Shown piece by piece: positions 27,337 through 35,525 of a stretch of 64,000 bases of DNA. Below the pieces are notes generated by a model. The model had not been told where the DNA came from and did no database searches. It worked only from the letters and a program-made list of their open reading frames with translations. The position numbers and the translations under genes were made by a program. The DNA comes from Clostridium massiliamazoniense (lineage in GTDB: Bacteria; Bacillota; Clostridia; Clostridiales; Clostridiaceae): NCBI RefSeq assembly GCF_001403635.1, contig NZ_LN879468.1, positions 1,883,501-1,947,500 of the forward strand, given 5' to 3'. The first letter of the stretch is position 1; every line of letters starts with the position of its first letter.

Positions 27337-28199
27337 AGTACAATCCCCCAATATGACTCATAATACTCTATTTGAGCATCAAATCCATATTTATTCCCCT
27401 CATTACACTCATAAGTAAATTCATTTAAACCTGGATTTAACATAAGCCAAGTTGAATTTAATATATCAACTGTTCCTATTACATTTTCTCCATTTAAAAG
27501 GACAGACTTATTACCAAATTCTGAATTTATCACCAAAGTATCTTCTGCTTTCATTTTTATATCTATGCTAAAGAATTGACCTGTTGTTAAATTAGTTATT
27601 TTTATTCCACTAATTTCCTTAAGTGCTGTTAAGGTTATAATCATAGGGACTTCGACGTTACATTGATTATAAATACTACTTATTGTATTATTTACTCTTT
27701 CAGCAAAAATCATTCCTTGCTCTTCAGGGATAGATAGTTTAAATTTAAATTCATCTATATAGGAATTTGAAGTAACGACAGTAGGATTTAAATTATGCCA
27801 TAGTGTCCCTGGACATAAAATATTTATCATAAACTTTACAAACATACTATTATTATTATCATATCCTATTGCCCATTTTACTAATCCATCACATTTCCCT
27901 TTTATTTGATATTTATTATTCACTACTAATTGAACTTCACTAAATGGGCTAGTTATATTAAGCAACTTTTCTCTCTTGCTAGCCATATCTAAATCAGAAT
28001 TTGCAAAAATATATCCTATAATAGAAATACTCCTACTATTTACATTAGTAGAAGTAATATATTCACCAATTTGTTTTATTGTTTTACTTGTTGAATGTTG
28101 TGTATCACAGTTATCTGTAACTATTTGATTTAAAATATAATTTATATTATCAAATTCTATAAATTCATTAGTATTAAGATTTTTCAATAAAACCTCCAA
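27333..28199 (-). CDS. Distal tail protein (Dit, Sipho_tail family)
   Basis: 288 residues. N-terminal belt part (LLKNLNTNEFIEFDNINYIL; SKREKLLNITSPFSEVQL) and a galectin-like C-terminal half (LNPGLNEFTYECNEG) match Dit/Sipho_tail proteins, hexameric hubs joining the tube to fibres. The annotated start is TTG at 28199 after AGGAGGTG; a second TTG at 28187 with TGGAGG at 5 nt is equally plausible. Between tape measure and Tal, as expected for a siphovirus tail. Confidence 0.8.
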   Translation of the reverse strand: MEVLLKNLNTNEFIEFDNINYILNQIVTDNCDTQHSTSKTIKQIGEYITSTNVNSRSISIIGYIFANSDLDMASKREKLLNITSPFSEVQLVVNNKYQIKGKCDGLVKWAIGYDNNNSMFVKFMINILCPGTLWHNLNPTVVTSNSYIDEFKFKLSIPEEQGMIFAERVNNTISSIYNQCNVEVPMIITLTALKEISGIKITNLTTGQFFSIDIKMKAEDTLVINSEFGNKSVLLNGENVIGTVDILNSTWLMLNPGLNEFTYECNEGNKYGFDAQIEYYESYWGIVL

Positions 28200-28212
28200 A
28201 ACCTCTCACCTC

Positions 28213-30291
28213 CTAATAAAAACCATTTGCCATATTACGGCTTGTTTGTTCTAACTGTCTTCTAACTTCAAATGGATTTAATGCTTTAGGACTATTAATA
28301 ACCACATTAACTCCCTTATCGCTACTTCCTCCAAATATTGCTGAAGAACCTTTCCTTAATCTACTATGATCCCAAGTAGATTCTAGTGTATTATTAATAG
28401 TAGCAACTGCAAACAGAGCATCACCAATGCCAATATCACGGTCACCTGAGCCTAGCATATTCGCCTCTATAGTTTTTTCATTAAGTAAATTTTTTGCTCC
28501 ATCTGATCTTTCTGTGATTCCACTAAGAACTCTACCTATATAGCTTGAAACTCTATCAAATGTATTTTCTATTCCAGATACCCATGATCCTACATCATTT
28601 GATATAGAATTCAACCCACTAGAGAAGCTACTAACCCAGCTTGGTGAATTTGATGATATAATACCTGTTATTCCAGTTGCTAATCCTCCAATTATACCTA
28701 ATGCTGAATTTTTAAATGATCCAATAAGATTAGAAATACTTCCTGTACTTCCATTAACACTTCTTACTGAATTATTTCCAGTATCATTAACTATTCCATT
28801 TATAGCACTTCCGTTAGAACTAATTGATGCCTTTATACTATTTAATCCTCTTTTTATTGTTCCTAAAGTTGTTGACATAGACCTTGAAGATTCTCTAACT
28901 ATATTCTTACCAAGTCCATTTGCAATTTCATAAATAGTCTTAGTTCTACTTCTCCAATCAGAAATTATATCATTAAGTTTAGATTTAGTATTTCTATTAA
29001 ACAAATCTAATGCACCTGAATTAGCTGAATTTAGGTTTTTTCCACCTTTGGAAACTATTGAATCTAAAGTATTTTCCATTGATTTAAAGATTAAAGGTAT
29101 TTCACTTAATCCTTTACTAGTACTTTTTTCTAAATCTGAATAAAAACTATTATAATTACCTAAAATATTTTTATTAGACTTGGCAGTATTATTAAATAAA
29201 TCTTTATTTAAAATATTATTGTCTGATAGTACTTTTCCATTTCCCTTTTCTATAATAGCTACAATACCATTTGATTGTACTTCTAAATCTTTACCTAACT
29301 TTGAATAAAAGCTATTATAATTCTTTAAAAGTTCCTTATTGAATTTTACATTATTATTAAGAATCCCTTTATTTAAAAGGTTATTTCCTTGTAATATTTC
29401 ATTGTTTCCTTTGTTTATAATAGCTATAACTCCACCTGACTGAGTTTTTAGATCTTTATCTAATTTTGAATAAAAACTATTATTAGTCTTTATAAATTCT
29501 TTATTAAACTTTGTAGCATTATTAAGAATATTCTTATTTAAAAGAACATATCCTTCTAATATTTTTCCATTTTGACTATTTGCATTAATAGCAAATTTAT
29601 TAAATTGAACCTCTGAATCTTTATTAAATTTCGCTAATGCAACTTCAACTGATGATAAACTTTTTATTATTGGAGTACTAATTGTCTCACCTATTTTAGG
29701 AGCCACTCCTTTTGCATAAAGATAAACCTTAAGTAAAGTACCATCAAAAGTATTAGCAAATTCCCTTGTTGCTAACATTGCTGAATCAAGAGAATTTACA
29801 GTTTCATCTATTGTCTCGCTTAATTTACCTCCTCCGCCACTTGAAGCATTAGGAATCTCATTATCTTCATCATCTTCATCATCTTCACCACCAGGATTAC
29901 CTCCACCAGAGCAATCACAATGACATTCACAATGACATTCTATTTTTTTATTATCTTCATCATCACTTTCCTTACCTAATAGCTTAGATAAGAATCTTTT
30001 TCCTCCCACGGAAGCAGCAATGATTGTAGATATTCCCCCTATAACTGCTACTAATTCACTTAGTGATGTTATTATACTTCCATAAGGATCTTTGCTTTCT
30101 GCATGTAACAACCACTCTTCTACTTTATTAGTCGTTACTATTTGATTCGCTAAAGCATCCACATTATTATTAATATTTTTTAAATAATTACACATTGTTG
30201 GAAGGAAAGTATACGTAAGGTATTGTATATCACCAATGTTACTACTTATATCATTAATTATCTCATCAACTACTCCTACCTCATCATTCAT
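28213..30291 (-). CDS. Tape measure protein with Cys/His cluster
   Basis: 692 residues; ATG after AGGAGGTG. Order: N-terminal helical part, a hydrophobic stretch at about 78-97, an Asp/Glu/Gly-rich linker holding CHCECHCDC (119-127), three roughly 55-residue repeats (about 218-390), long amphipathic helices, a Gly/Ser-rich hydrophobic segment (about 540-560) and a C-terminal KALNPFEVRRQLEQTSRN typical of tape measures. Using the usual 1.5 angstrom per residue, the tail would be about 100 nm. Position before Dit supports the call. The metal-binding-like cluster is unusual for the family. Confidence 0.75.
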   Translation of the reverse strand: MNDEVGVVDEIINDISSNIGDIQYLTYTFLPTMCNYLKNINNNVDALANQIVTTNKVEEWLLHAESKDPYGSIITSLSELVAVIGGISTIIAASVGGKRFLSKLLGKESDDEDNKKIECHCECHCDCSGGGNPGGEDDEDDEDNEIPNASSGGGGKLSETIDETVNSLDSAMLATREFANTFDGTLLKVYLYAKGVAPKIGETISTPIIKSLSSVEVALAKFNKDSEVQFNKFAINANSQNGKILEGYVLLNKNILNNATKFNKEFIKTNNSFYSKLDKDLKTQSGGVIAIINKGNNEILQGNNLLNKGILNNNVKFNKELLKNYNSFYSKLGKDLEVQSNGIVAIIEKGNGKVLSDNNILNKDLFNNTAKSNKNILGNYNSFYSDLEKSTSKGLSEIPLIFKSMENTLDSIVSKGGKNLNSANSGALDLFNRNTKSKLNDIISDWRSRTKTIYEIANGLGKNIVRESSRSMSTTLGTIKRGLNSIKASISSNGSAINGIVNDTGNNSVRSVNGSTGSISNLIGSFKNSALGIIGGLATGITGIISSNSPSWVSSFSSGLNSISNDVGSWVSGIENTFDRVSSYIGRVLSGITERSDGAKNLLNEKTIEANMLGSGDRDIGIGDALFAVATINNTLESTWDHSRLRKGSSAIFGGSSDKGVNVVINSPKALNPFEVRRQLEQTSRNMANGFY
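29120..29640 (-). repeat. 55-residue repeats in the tape measure gene
   Basis: Units contain NSFYSKL.KDL..QS.G..AII.KGN and NNLLNK..LNN...FNKE. Two are well conserved, with a degenerate first and last copy. Variation in copy number would change tail length in 55-residue steps. Confidence 0.75.
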
Positions 30292-30356
30292 TTCTACACC
30301 TCCTATAAAAAAAGAAATTACTTATTCTGTAATCTCTTTCTACTATATTACCTACT

Positions 30357-31007
30357 TTAAATCAAAGACATAAGTCCTTGTACAATTATAAAAACTTTAA
30401 TCATACCTAATAAAACTACTAATATTAATACAATATATAATAGTTTAACTGCTATATTTACCATAAAATAGATAATTTTATTATATCCACTTTGATTAAA
30501 CTTAATCTTTTCATATCTTATTTTAGTATTATAATAAAATACCCACCCTTTTAACAATTCTATAACTTTATCCTCATCAAGGTAATTCTTATATGACCAA
30601 TAATTAGAATTATCACTCCAAACTATTTTAATTTTACTAGTATTATCTAAGTTTTTACCTCTTAACTTTTTTAATAAAGCACCTAATTTAAAAGCATCTT
30701 TCCTCTTCAAAATTTTTACTTCTATTATAACCTTATCTTTATTATTATCAAATTTTTTACATACAAATTCATCAAAATTCTCTAAAATCCATTTAGGTTT
30801 TGAATTTTTTATTTTATTATTTATTTTTTTTATTTCTTCATCAAGCATCTTATTTAGTAAAATCTCTTCTTGATCTTTAATTTTATTAGATTCTAATCTT
30901 GTATTTTTTTCCTTTATTTCCGCTATTGTTTTATCTATTTGATTTACTTCTTTATTATCCACCAACTTAAACTCCAATCCTATATAATTTAATATTTTTA
31001 TTAACAT
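30357..31007 (-). CDS. Unknown membrane-anchored protein in the tail cassette
   Basis: 216 residues, not recognised. It has an N-terminal charged coiled coil (about 20-75), a Lys-rich alpha/beta middle (KVIIEVKILKRKDAFKLGALLKKLRG), and one or two hydrophobic helices at the C-terminus (about 175-214) that would anchor it in the membrane, facing the cytoplasm. It lies between the UviB-like gene and the tape measure, where most siphoviruses have nothing. It could act in immunity, lysis timing or tail assembly; nothing in the sequence decides. Confidence 0.5.
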   Translation of the reverse strand: MLIKILNYIGLEFKLVDNKEVNQIDKTIAEIKEKNTRLESNKIKDQEEILLNKMLDEEIKKINNKIKNSKPKWILENFDEFVCKKFDNNKDKVIIEVKILKRKDAFKLGALLKKLRGKNLDNTSKIKIVWSDNSNYWSYKNYLDEDKVIELLKGWVFYYNTKIRYEKIKFNQSGYNKIIYFMVNIAVKLLYIVLILVVLLGMIKVFIIVQGLMSLI

Positions 31008-31192
31008 TATTATATATAGGAAATATTTTTAAAAGTAAGATACGTTGACTATTATTTACCATATTACTTGTTTATATTGTAATTAAATAATTTTACTTTA
31101 TTTTTCTTATGATAATAATATTATTAAACTCTGCAATCGAATAAATAATTAAATAGTATTAAATTAAATATTAAAATTGTTAAATATTTAAA
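31008..31192. other. AT-rich gap inside the tail cassette
   Basis: About 185 bp without a frame or hairpin terminator. May hold a promoter for the tape measure half of the cassette; none is convincing. Confidence 0.3.
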
Positions 31193-31393
31193 TCACTTTA
31201 AATTAACTAATTTGTTTTTTATCTCTTCTAACTCTTCTTTTATTACAGGTAAAGTTGATGTAAGCTTGTCTATTATATTTTGATAATTTTCTTCTCTTAT
31301 GCTATTTTGTTTTAGTACATATATTAATAAGTAACAAAATAATATAGCAAATATACCTTGGCTTATTATCATTTTTAAAATAGCTGAATCCAT
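31193..31393 (-). CDS. UviB/BhlA-type holin-like bacteriocin protein
   Basis: 66 residues: [28 protein letters not shown] forms one N-terminal membrane helix, followed by a charged tail ending [12 protein letters not shown]-like coiled coil. This is the build of the BhlA/UviB family, found with clostridial bacteriocin BCN5 (uviAB on pIP404) and in Bacillus prophages, where it is thought to permeabilise the membrane. ATG after AGGGGGAATG. Unusual place: between the tail chaperones and the tape measure rather than by the endolysin. Confidence 0.75.
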   Translation of the reverse strand: MDSAILKMIISQGIFAILFCYLLIYVLKQNSIREENYQNIIDKLTSTLPVIKEELEEIKNKLVNLK

Positions 31394-31443
31394 ATCATTC
31401 CCCCTTGCATAGTTTATTAATCATATTAAGATAAATTTTAACC

Positions 31444-31766
31444 TTAATTCACCTGCTCTTGCTTAACAACTTTTCTTAAAGCATCATAATCTGGATCAGC
31501 TTGCATTAGATCTCTTAACTCTTTTAAGAATTTCCTACCATCTTCGCTTTGTTTTAATAAATATATCCAACTATCACGTTTGTATACACAAAATAAATAG
31601 TATGGTAGTTCTGATATTTCTGTAAAATTTAGTCCAGTATAATCCTTAATACTTTTAATATTACTAGTTATTACAGAATACTTTTCTTCTAATTCCCAAT
31701 CTTCCACATCAAAATATTTCTTCATTATTAATGAACCTATTTCACCTTCTGGAATTGGGATTCTTA
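31444..31766 (-). CDS. Tail assembly chaperone, frameshift extension (gpT-like)
   Basis: This frame is open from the shift site at 31767 through CTAAGAATCCCAATTCC to the stop at 31444. An internal ATG at 31725 would give 93 residues alone but has no good ribosome-binding site. Reached by -1 slippage from the gene at 31764-32051, it yields a fusion of about 201 residues. The C-terminal part (LPYYLFCVYKRDSWIYLLKQ) is the region that binds tape measure in gpGT-type chaperones. Confidence 0.75.
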
Positions 31767-32051
31767 GTTTTTTTCTATATCTGCTACTCCATTAACTATA
31801 AATTTCATAAGCTCTGCAATTTGTTTCATTGATAATGTTGCTTCTATTTCTTCAACAGTAAATTTTATATTTTCTCTATTTGTATTTAAGTATTCTGTAA
31901 TTAGCTCTATTACTTCTTCTAAATTATTCTCTTTTATTTTTCCAAACTTAATTGCTATCTTATATGAAATTGGTGGAATGTTATATGCCACATTTTTTAT
32001 TGTTATAATTGAATCCTTACAAAAATTATCTAAATTTATTGAATTACTCAT
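31764..32051 (-). CDS. Tail assembly chaperone, short form (gpG-like)
   Basis: 95 residues: NSINLDNFCKDSIITIKNV... through TVEEIEATLSMKQIAELM to DIEKN. Size, position after the tail tube gene and the frameshift at its 3' end identify it as the gpG-like chaperone that coats tape measure before tube polymerisation. ATG with AAGAGGTAAT upstream. No head genes accompany it. Confidence 0.8.
   Translation of the reverse strand: MSNSINLDNFCKDSIITIKNVAYNIPPISYKIAIKFGKIKENNLEEVIELITEYLNTNRENIKFTVEEIEATLSMKQIAELMKFIVNGVADIEKN
31767..31773 (-). promoter_or_regulatory. Programmed -1 frameshift site A AAA AAC
   Basis: The zero frame reads GAA AAA AAC TAA, giving the canonical heptamer A AAA AAC directly before the stop. 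After -1 slippage the frame CTA AGA ATC stays open for 106 codons. A Shine-Dalgarno-like GGAG lies about 12 nt upstream, a known stimulator in bacteria. Confidence 0.8.
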
Positions 32052-32075
32052 ATTAATTACCTCTTCTTTCTTTTA

Positions 32076-32110
32076 GTAAAAAAGACACTATTTCTTAAAT
32101 AGTGTCTTTA
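32076..32110 (-). terminator. Terminator/attenuator after the tail tube gene
   Basis: AAAGACACTATTT and AAATAGTGTCTTT, 13-bp stem with a 3-nt loop, then a T run. It lies 9 bp after the tube gene and 25 bp before the chaperone gene, so it would keep tube expression above the rest. Confidence 0.8.
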
Positions 32111-32118
32111 AAAATATT

Positions 32119-32736
32119 TTAATTTGCTGGTGTTGAAGAAACTTCTTCTCTGAATTCAGCTAAGAATTTATTGAAGTACTGAATTCCTGTTATTTCTGCA
32201 TTTATAGATGTTGCTTTATCTGTAAAGTCCATGCTGAATCCTTGTCCACCTTGACCTACCATTGTAAATCTTATTTTATTTCCATCTGGTTTTGTGTAAA
32301 CAAATCTTAATATTACAACCTCTAAGTCTCCACTTCCTGTGAATACAACTCTTTTCTCAGAATTACTTTCTATTATTTCTGCATTACTTAAACTAGCTAT
32401 GTTATCTACATTCCATGTTAATATACCTGTTTGTGCTGTAAAATCTTCTTGTGTTGTAAATGTTCTAACTAATTGATTGTATTGATTATAAACACTAGTT
32501 TGTTTTGGTTTATAAGTTATTTTAAATCCTCCTGTGCAGTATCCTACATTATATTCTGCCACCTCAATTTCAGAGTCATCTGGTAGAGCTGTTAAATCAC
32601 CTACTGGCATAATGTATACTTCTCCACCTCCTAATAATATTTCACCCTTTCCTGAATTAGCTAAAGAGCTACCAAATGGTTGTCCATTTGCTAAAATTCC
32701 TGCGGCTGTTGATGATCCTTTTGCTACTGTACTCAT
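32119..32736 (-). CDS. Major tail tube protein
   Basis: 205 residues, beta-rich. The Gly/Ser-rich N-terminal arm is followed by GEVYIMPVGDLTALPDDSEI, EYNVGYCTGGFKITYKPK and FTTQEDFTAQTGILTW, the tail tube fold of siphovirus-type tails. There is one tube gene and no sheath gene in the cassette, so the tail is non-contractile. Strong AAGGAGGAA ribosome-binding site and a downstream attenuator fit its need in hundreds of copies. Confidence 0.8.
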   Translation of the reverse strand: MSTVAKGSSTAAGILANGQPFGSSLANSGKGEILLGGGEVYIMPVGDLTALPDDSEIEVAEYNVGYCTGGFKITYKPKQTSVYNQYNQLVRTFTTQEDFTAQTGILTWNVDNIASLSNAEIIESNSEKRVVFTGSGDLEVVILRFVYTKPDGNKIRFTMVGQGGQGFSMDFTDKATSINAEITGIQYFNKFLAEFREEVSSTPAN

Positions 32737-32893
32737 ATTAAATTTCCTCCTTGGTATTTTCTAATTTCTTTAGAAAATTAATTTTTATTTGCTAATGATT
32801 AATTAGCTTGATATTATCTTAACTCAAGACTTTATTCATATTCTGTCTTTCTTTTGTTTACTTTTTGTTCTCAAATTGTTTTCTATAATCCAA

Positions 32894-33310
32894 CTAACAA
32901 TTTATAATTGCATCTATCTTTTTTAATGACCTCATATATATTCCTCTTGCAGCTCCATAGCTCATATTTAATCTCTCTGCAATTAGATACCAAGTATATG
33001 GAAAATCATCAAAATACCTTAACTCTATAATTTTTCTTTCATCTTCACTTAGAATTTTTATTACATTAAATATCTTGCTTTGTTTTTTTTCTAATATACT
33101 TTTTTTCTTTTCTAAAGCTTCTATCTTTAAATTATTATTAATCACTATGTTTTCTACTATACTTTTATTTCCTCCAGCTGTAGATAAGTTATCCTTATAT
33201 TCAACAGCTTTTAATCCATCTTCTTCTTTAAAAATTTCTATCTCTATTTCTATATTTTTAATTTTAATTTGGTTCTTTTTGTATTCTTTTAATAATTCAC
33301 TTGCTTTCAT
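32894..33310 (-). CDS. ArpU/sigma-region-4-like regulator of the tail cassette
   Basis: 138 residues: long N-terminal coiled coil (about 1-85; MKASELLKEYKKNQIKIKN, EALEKKKSILEKKQ) and a C-terminal sigma-70 region 4-like helix-turn-helix (about 90-135; LSEDERKIIELRYFDDFPYTW, AERLNMSYGAARGIYMRSLKKI). This is the build of ArpU and related late-gene regulators in Firmicute phages. It is the first gene of the cassette with AGAGGAGAG upstream, and probably switches on the tail genes. The 157 bp after it may hold the tail promoter. Confidence 0.75.
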   Translation of the reverse strand: MKASELLKEYKKNQIKIKNIEIEIEIFKEEDGLKAVEYKDNLSTAGGNKSIVENIVINNNLKIEALEKKKSILEKKQSKIFNVIKILSEDERKIIELRYFDDFPYTWYLIAERLNMSYGAARGIYMRSLKKIDAIINC

Positions 33311-33589
33311 AATATCTCTCCTCTTTTGATGTTAAAATAAAAAACTCTCTATATACTTAAAGACTTACTCACAACCTTTTTTAAACCTAAAAAATAATTT
33401 TTCATATATCAATATTAATTTAAATTCCTTTTTATTAAACTACTTCAAAATCTTAAAAAAATTAAATAATATGTTAATTATATTAATTTTATCCAATCAC
33501 AGTTGACAACCAATCTTTAACAATTAAAAATATATTGTGTTTTAAATTATTAATGCTACGTAAAAATAAAATAGTTAGGGGGAACTTTT
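33311..33589. other. Divergent promoter region of tail cassette and yitT
   Basis: About 280 bp. On the minus strand TTTAAA-(16)-TCTTTA upstream of the ArpU-like gene faintly resembles promoters read by TcdR/UviA-type sigma factors (TTTACA/CTCTTTA); this is weak. No integrase or att-like repeat is visible. Confidence 0.3.
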
Positions 33590-34432
33590 ATGAAAAGACT
33601 TAAAGAGTATGGAATAATTACTTTAGGAGTATTATTAGTTGTTATAGCTTTTGAATTTTTCTTTTTTCCAAATAATATAGCAAGTGGTGGTGTTTCTGGT
33701 TTAGCTCTTGTTTTAAATAATTTACTTGGTCTTGAACCTGGAATAATCATGTTTATTTGCAATGCAATATTATTTGCCATAGCATTTATATTTATAGGAG
33801 GAAATTTTGGAGTTAAAAGTATCTATGCTGCTTTTAGCTTATCTGGAATCCTTTCTATTATTGAGAAAATTGGTGCTCCCAATGCTGTAACTAACAATTT
33901 AATATTAGCCTCAATATTCGGAAGTGCACTTTTAGCCCTTGGTTCTTCAATTATCTTTTCTCAAGGTGCATCAACAGGTGGTACAAGTATTACAGCTAAA
34001 CTTTTAAATAAATATGCTCACATAGACATAGGAAAGGGAATGTTTATTTCTGATTCAGTAGTTATTCTTTTAGCTATGTATACTTTTGGTATAGAACTTG
34101 GTTTGTTTGGACTTTTAAGTGTTTACTTAACAGGAAACTTTATTGATAAATTCATAAATGGAGCTAAATCATGCAAAAAACTACTTATATTCACTAAGAA
34201 AAAAGACTTAGTTGTTGATTATATAACAAAGGATATTGACAGAGGATGTACTATTTTAAAAGGGGAAGGTGGATATACTAAAGAAGAAAATGACGTTATA
34301 TTAACTATTTTAGATAGAAGACAATTTATAATGTTAAAAAAATTTATGAAGGAAAATGACCCAAATGCCTTTATAACAGTTAGCACAACTAATGAGGTTC
34401 TAGGGGAAGGTTTCGCTAGTATAATAGAATAA
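33590..34432 (+). CDS. YitT family membrane protein (DUF161/DUF2179)
   Basis: 280 residues: five or six N-terminal membrane helices with FFFPNNIASGGVSGLALVLN and FSQGASTGGTSITAKLLNKY motifs typical of YitT, then a cytoplasmic DUF2179 domain (about 195-280; ITKDIDRGCTILKGEGGYT, FITVSTTNEVLGEGF). ATG after AGGGGGAAC. Transport function likely but substrate unknown. Monogenic with its own terminator. Confidence 0.9.
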   Translation: MKRLKEYGIITLGVLLVVIAFEFFFFPNNIASGGVSGLALVLNNLLGLEPGIIMFICNAILFAIAFIFIGGNFGVKSIYAAFSLSGILSIIEKIGAPNAVTNNLILASIFGSALLALGSSIIFSQGASTGGTSITAKLLNKYAHIDIGKGMFISDSVVILLAMYTFGIELGLFGLLSVYLTGNFIDKFINGAKSCKKLLIFTKKKDLVVDYITKDIDRGCTILKGEGGYTKEENDVILTILDRRQFIMLKKFMKENDPNAFITVSTTNEVLGEGFASIIE

Positions 34433-34450
34433 GTTTCACTAAAATAAGTT

Positions 34451-34492
34451 GGAGGGTGTATAATTTATTTATAGACTATACACCCTCTTTTA
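34451..34492. terminator. Terminator shared by yitT and LRR genes
   Basis: GAGGGTGTATA and TATACACCCTC stem followed by TTTT. It overlaps the 3' end of the convergent LRR gene. Confidence 0.85.
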
Positions 34493-35316
34493 TCTAATTC
34501 ACTCAATATTTCATCAGCTTCTAAATTAATATTCCATCTTAAATCTAGCTTTTCTAAACCTTCGATATTAAGTATTTCTTTTGGTAAAGTGATAATATCA
34601 TTCCCTCTTAAATCAATTTCTAAAAGTCCTTTAATCTCTCCAATTTCTTTAGGTATTTCTCTTAATTCATTATTTTTTAAATTTATTCTTCTCAAGGATT
34701 GTAAGTTTTCAAATTCCTTTGGTATTTCTTTTAAATTGTTATCACTAATATCTAAAACTCTTAACTTATTTAAATTGCATAATTTACTAGGAATATAAGA
34801 TATATTATTCTCTTTAAAATGTAATTCTCTTAAATCAGAAAGCTCCCCTAAAATTGTTGGGATTTCATTTAGCTTATTAGAATTTACTCTTAGTTCAACT
34901 AAAGATTTTAAATGTCCAATTTCTAAAGGCAATTTACTTATTCTATTTTCACTTAAATTTAAGTATCTTAATTTCTTTAAGTTTTTTATTTCTTTAGGAA
35001 TAGTAACTATATTATTTCCATGAAGATTTAAATATTCACTTAATTCCTCTAACTCAAAAATCTCTTTAGGTAAAAATTCTATTTTATTATAACCTAAGTC
35101 TAAAATTTTTAATTTTTTAAGTTTTATTATATCCTTAGGAATTTCCTTTATTTTATTGACAGATAAATTAAGGTTCTCTATACTAGTAATGTTGAAAAAT
35201 TCCTCTGGTATTTCTTCCACATCATTTCTAAAAAAACTTATCTCTTCAATAAACTTATGTTTAAATAATTCTTTTGGAATTTTCTTTAACATTTTATTTC
35301 TATAATCTAATTTCAA
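34465..35316 (-). CDS. Leucine-rich repeat protein
   Basis: About 283 residues of consecutive 23-residue repeats (LxxLxxLxLxxNxIxxIPxEIxxL), roughly eleven units, filling the whole protein. No signal peptide, sortase motif or membrane helix, so cytoplasmic. Probably a protein-binding scaffold; partner unknown. Start: TTG at 35316 has GAGGTG at ideal spacing; ATG (35322) and GTG (35325) lie too close to it. Confidence 0.8.
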   Translation of the reverse strand: MKLDYRNKMLKKIPKELFKHKFIEEISFFRNDVEEIPEEFFNITSIENLNLSVNKIKEIPKDIIKLKKLKILDLGYNKIEFLPKEIFELEELSEYLNLHGNNIVTIPKEIKNLKKLRYLNLSENRISKLPLEIGHLKSLVELRVNSNKLNEIPTILGELSDLRELHFKENNISYIPSKLCNLNKLRVLDISDNNLKEIPKEFENLQSLRRINLKNNELREIPKEIGEIKGLLEIDLRGNDIITLPKEILNIEGLEKLDLRWNINLEADEILSELDKRGCIVYK

Positions 35317-35341
35317 ATACATCACCTCATTTTAATTATAA

Positions 35342-35458
35342 TAATCCACAATTAATAATTCAAAAAGTTACCCACAACATTAATTATCGAAAATTATCCA
35401 CAACTCTAAATAAAAAAAGTTATCCACAGATAATTTTAATAAAAATAATTGTGGATAA
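35342..35458. promoter_or_regulatory. Cluster of DnaA-box-like sites
   Basis: Two perfect TTATCCACA (35394-35402, 35420-35428), one perfect inverted TGTGGATAA (35450-35458), plus near matches TTACCCACA (35368-35376) and TAATCCACA (35342-35350). The last two perfect boxes form a 14-bp inverted repeat AAAAGTTATCCACA/TGTGGATAACTTTT. Lies in an intergenic gap between two minus-strand genes. Confidence 0.65.
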
Positions 35459-35525
35459 CTTTTAAAAATTCCAAACTTATAATTAACTTAGATGTAATAA
35501 GAAATTTATTTTTTATTTATTGATA

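Noticed and set aside
31444-31725. Independent 93-residue gene
   Set aside because: No ribosome-binding site before the ATG at 31725, and the frame is continuous with the -1 shift site upstream.
21748-33310. Complete or recently defective prophage
   Set aside because: Not a single head, packaging, integration or replication gene is visible, and the tail genes are all intact. Decay would not remove only head genes so cleanly.
35342-35458. Chromosomal origin oriC
   Set aside because: dnaA, dnaN and an AT-rich unwinding element with DnaA-trio are not present; only box clustering is seen.
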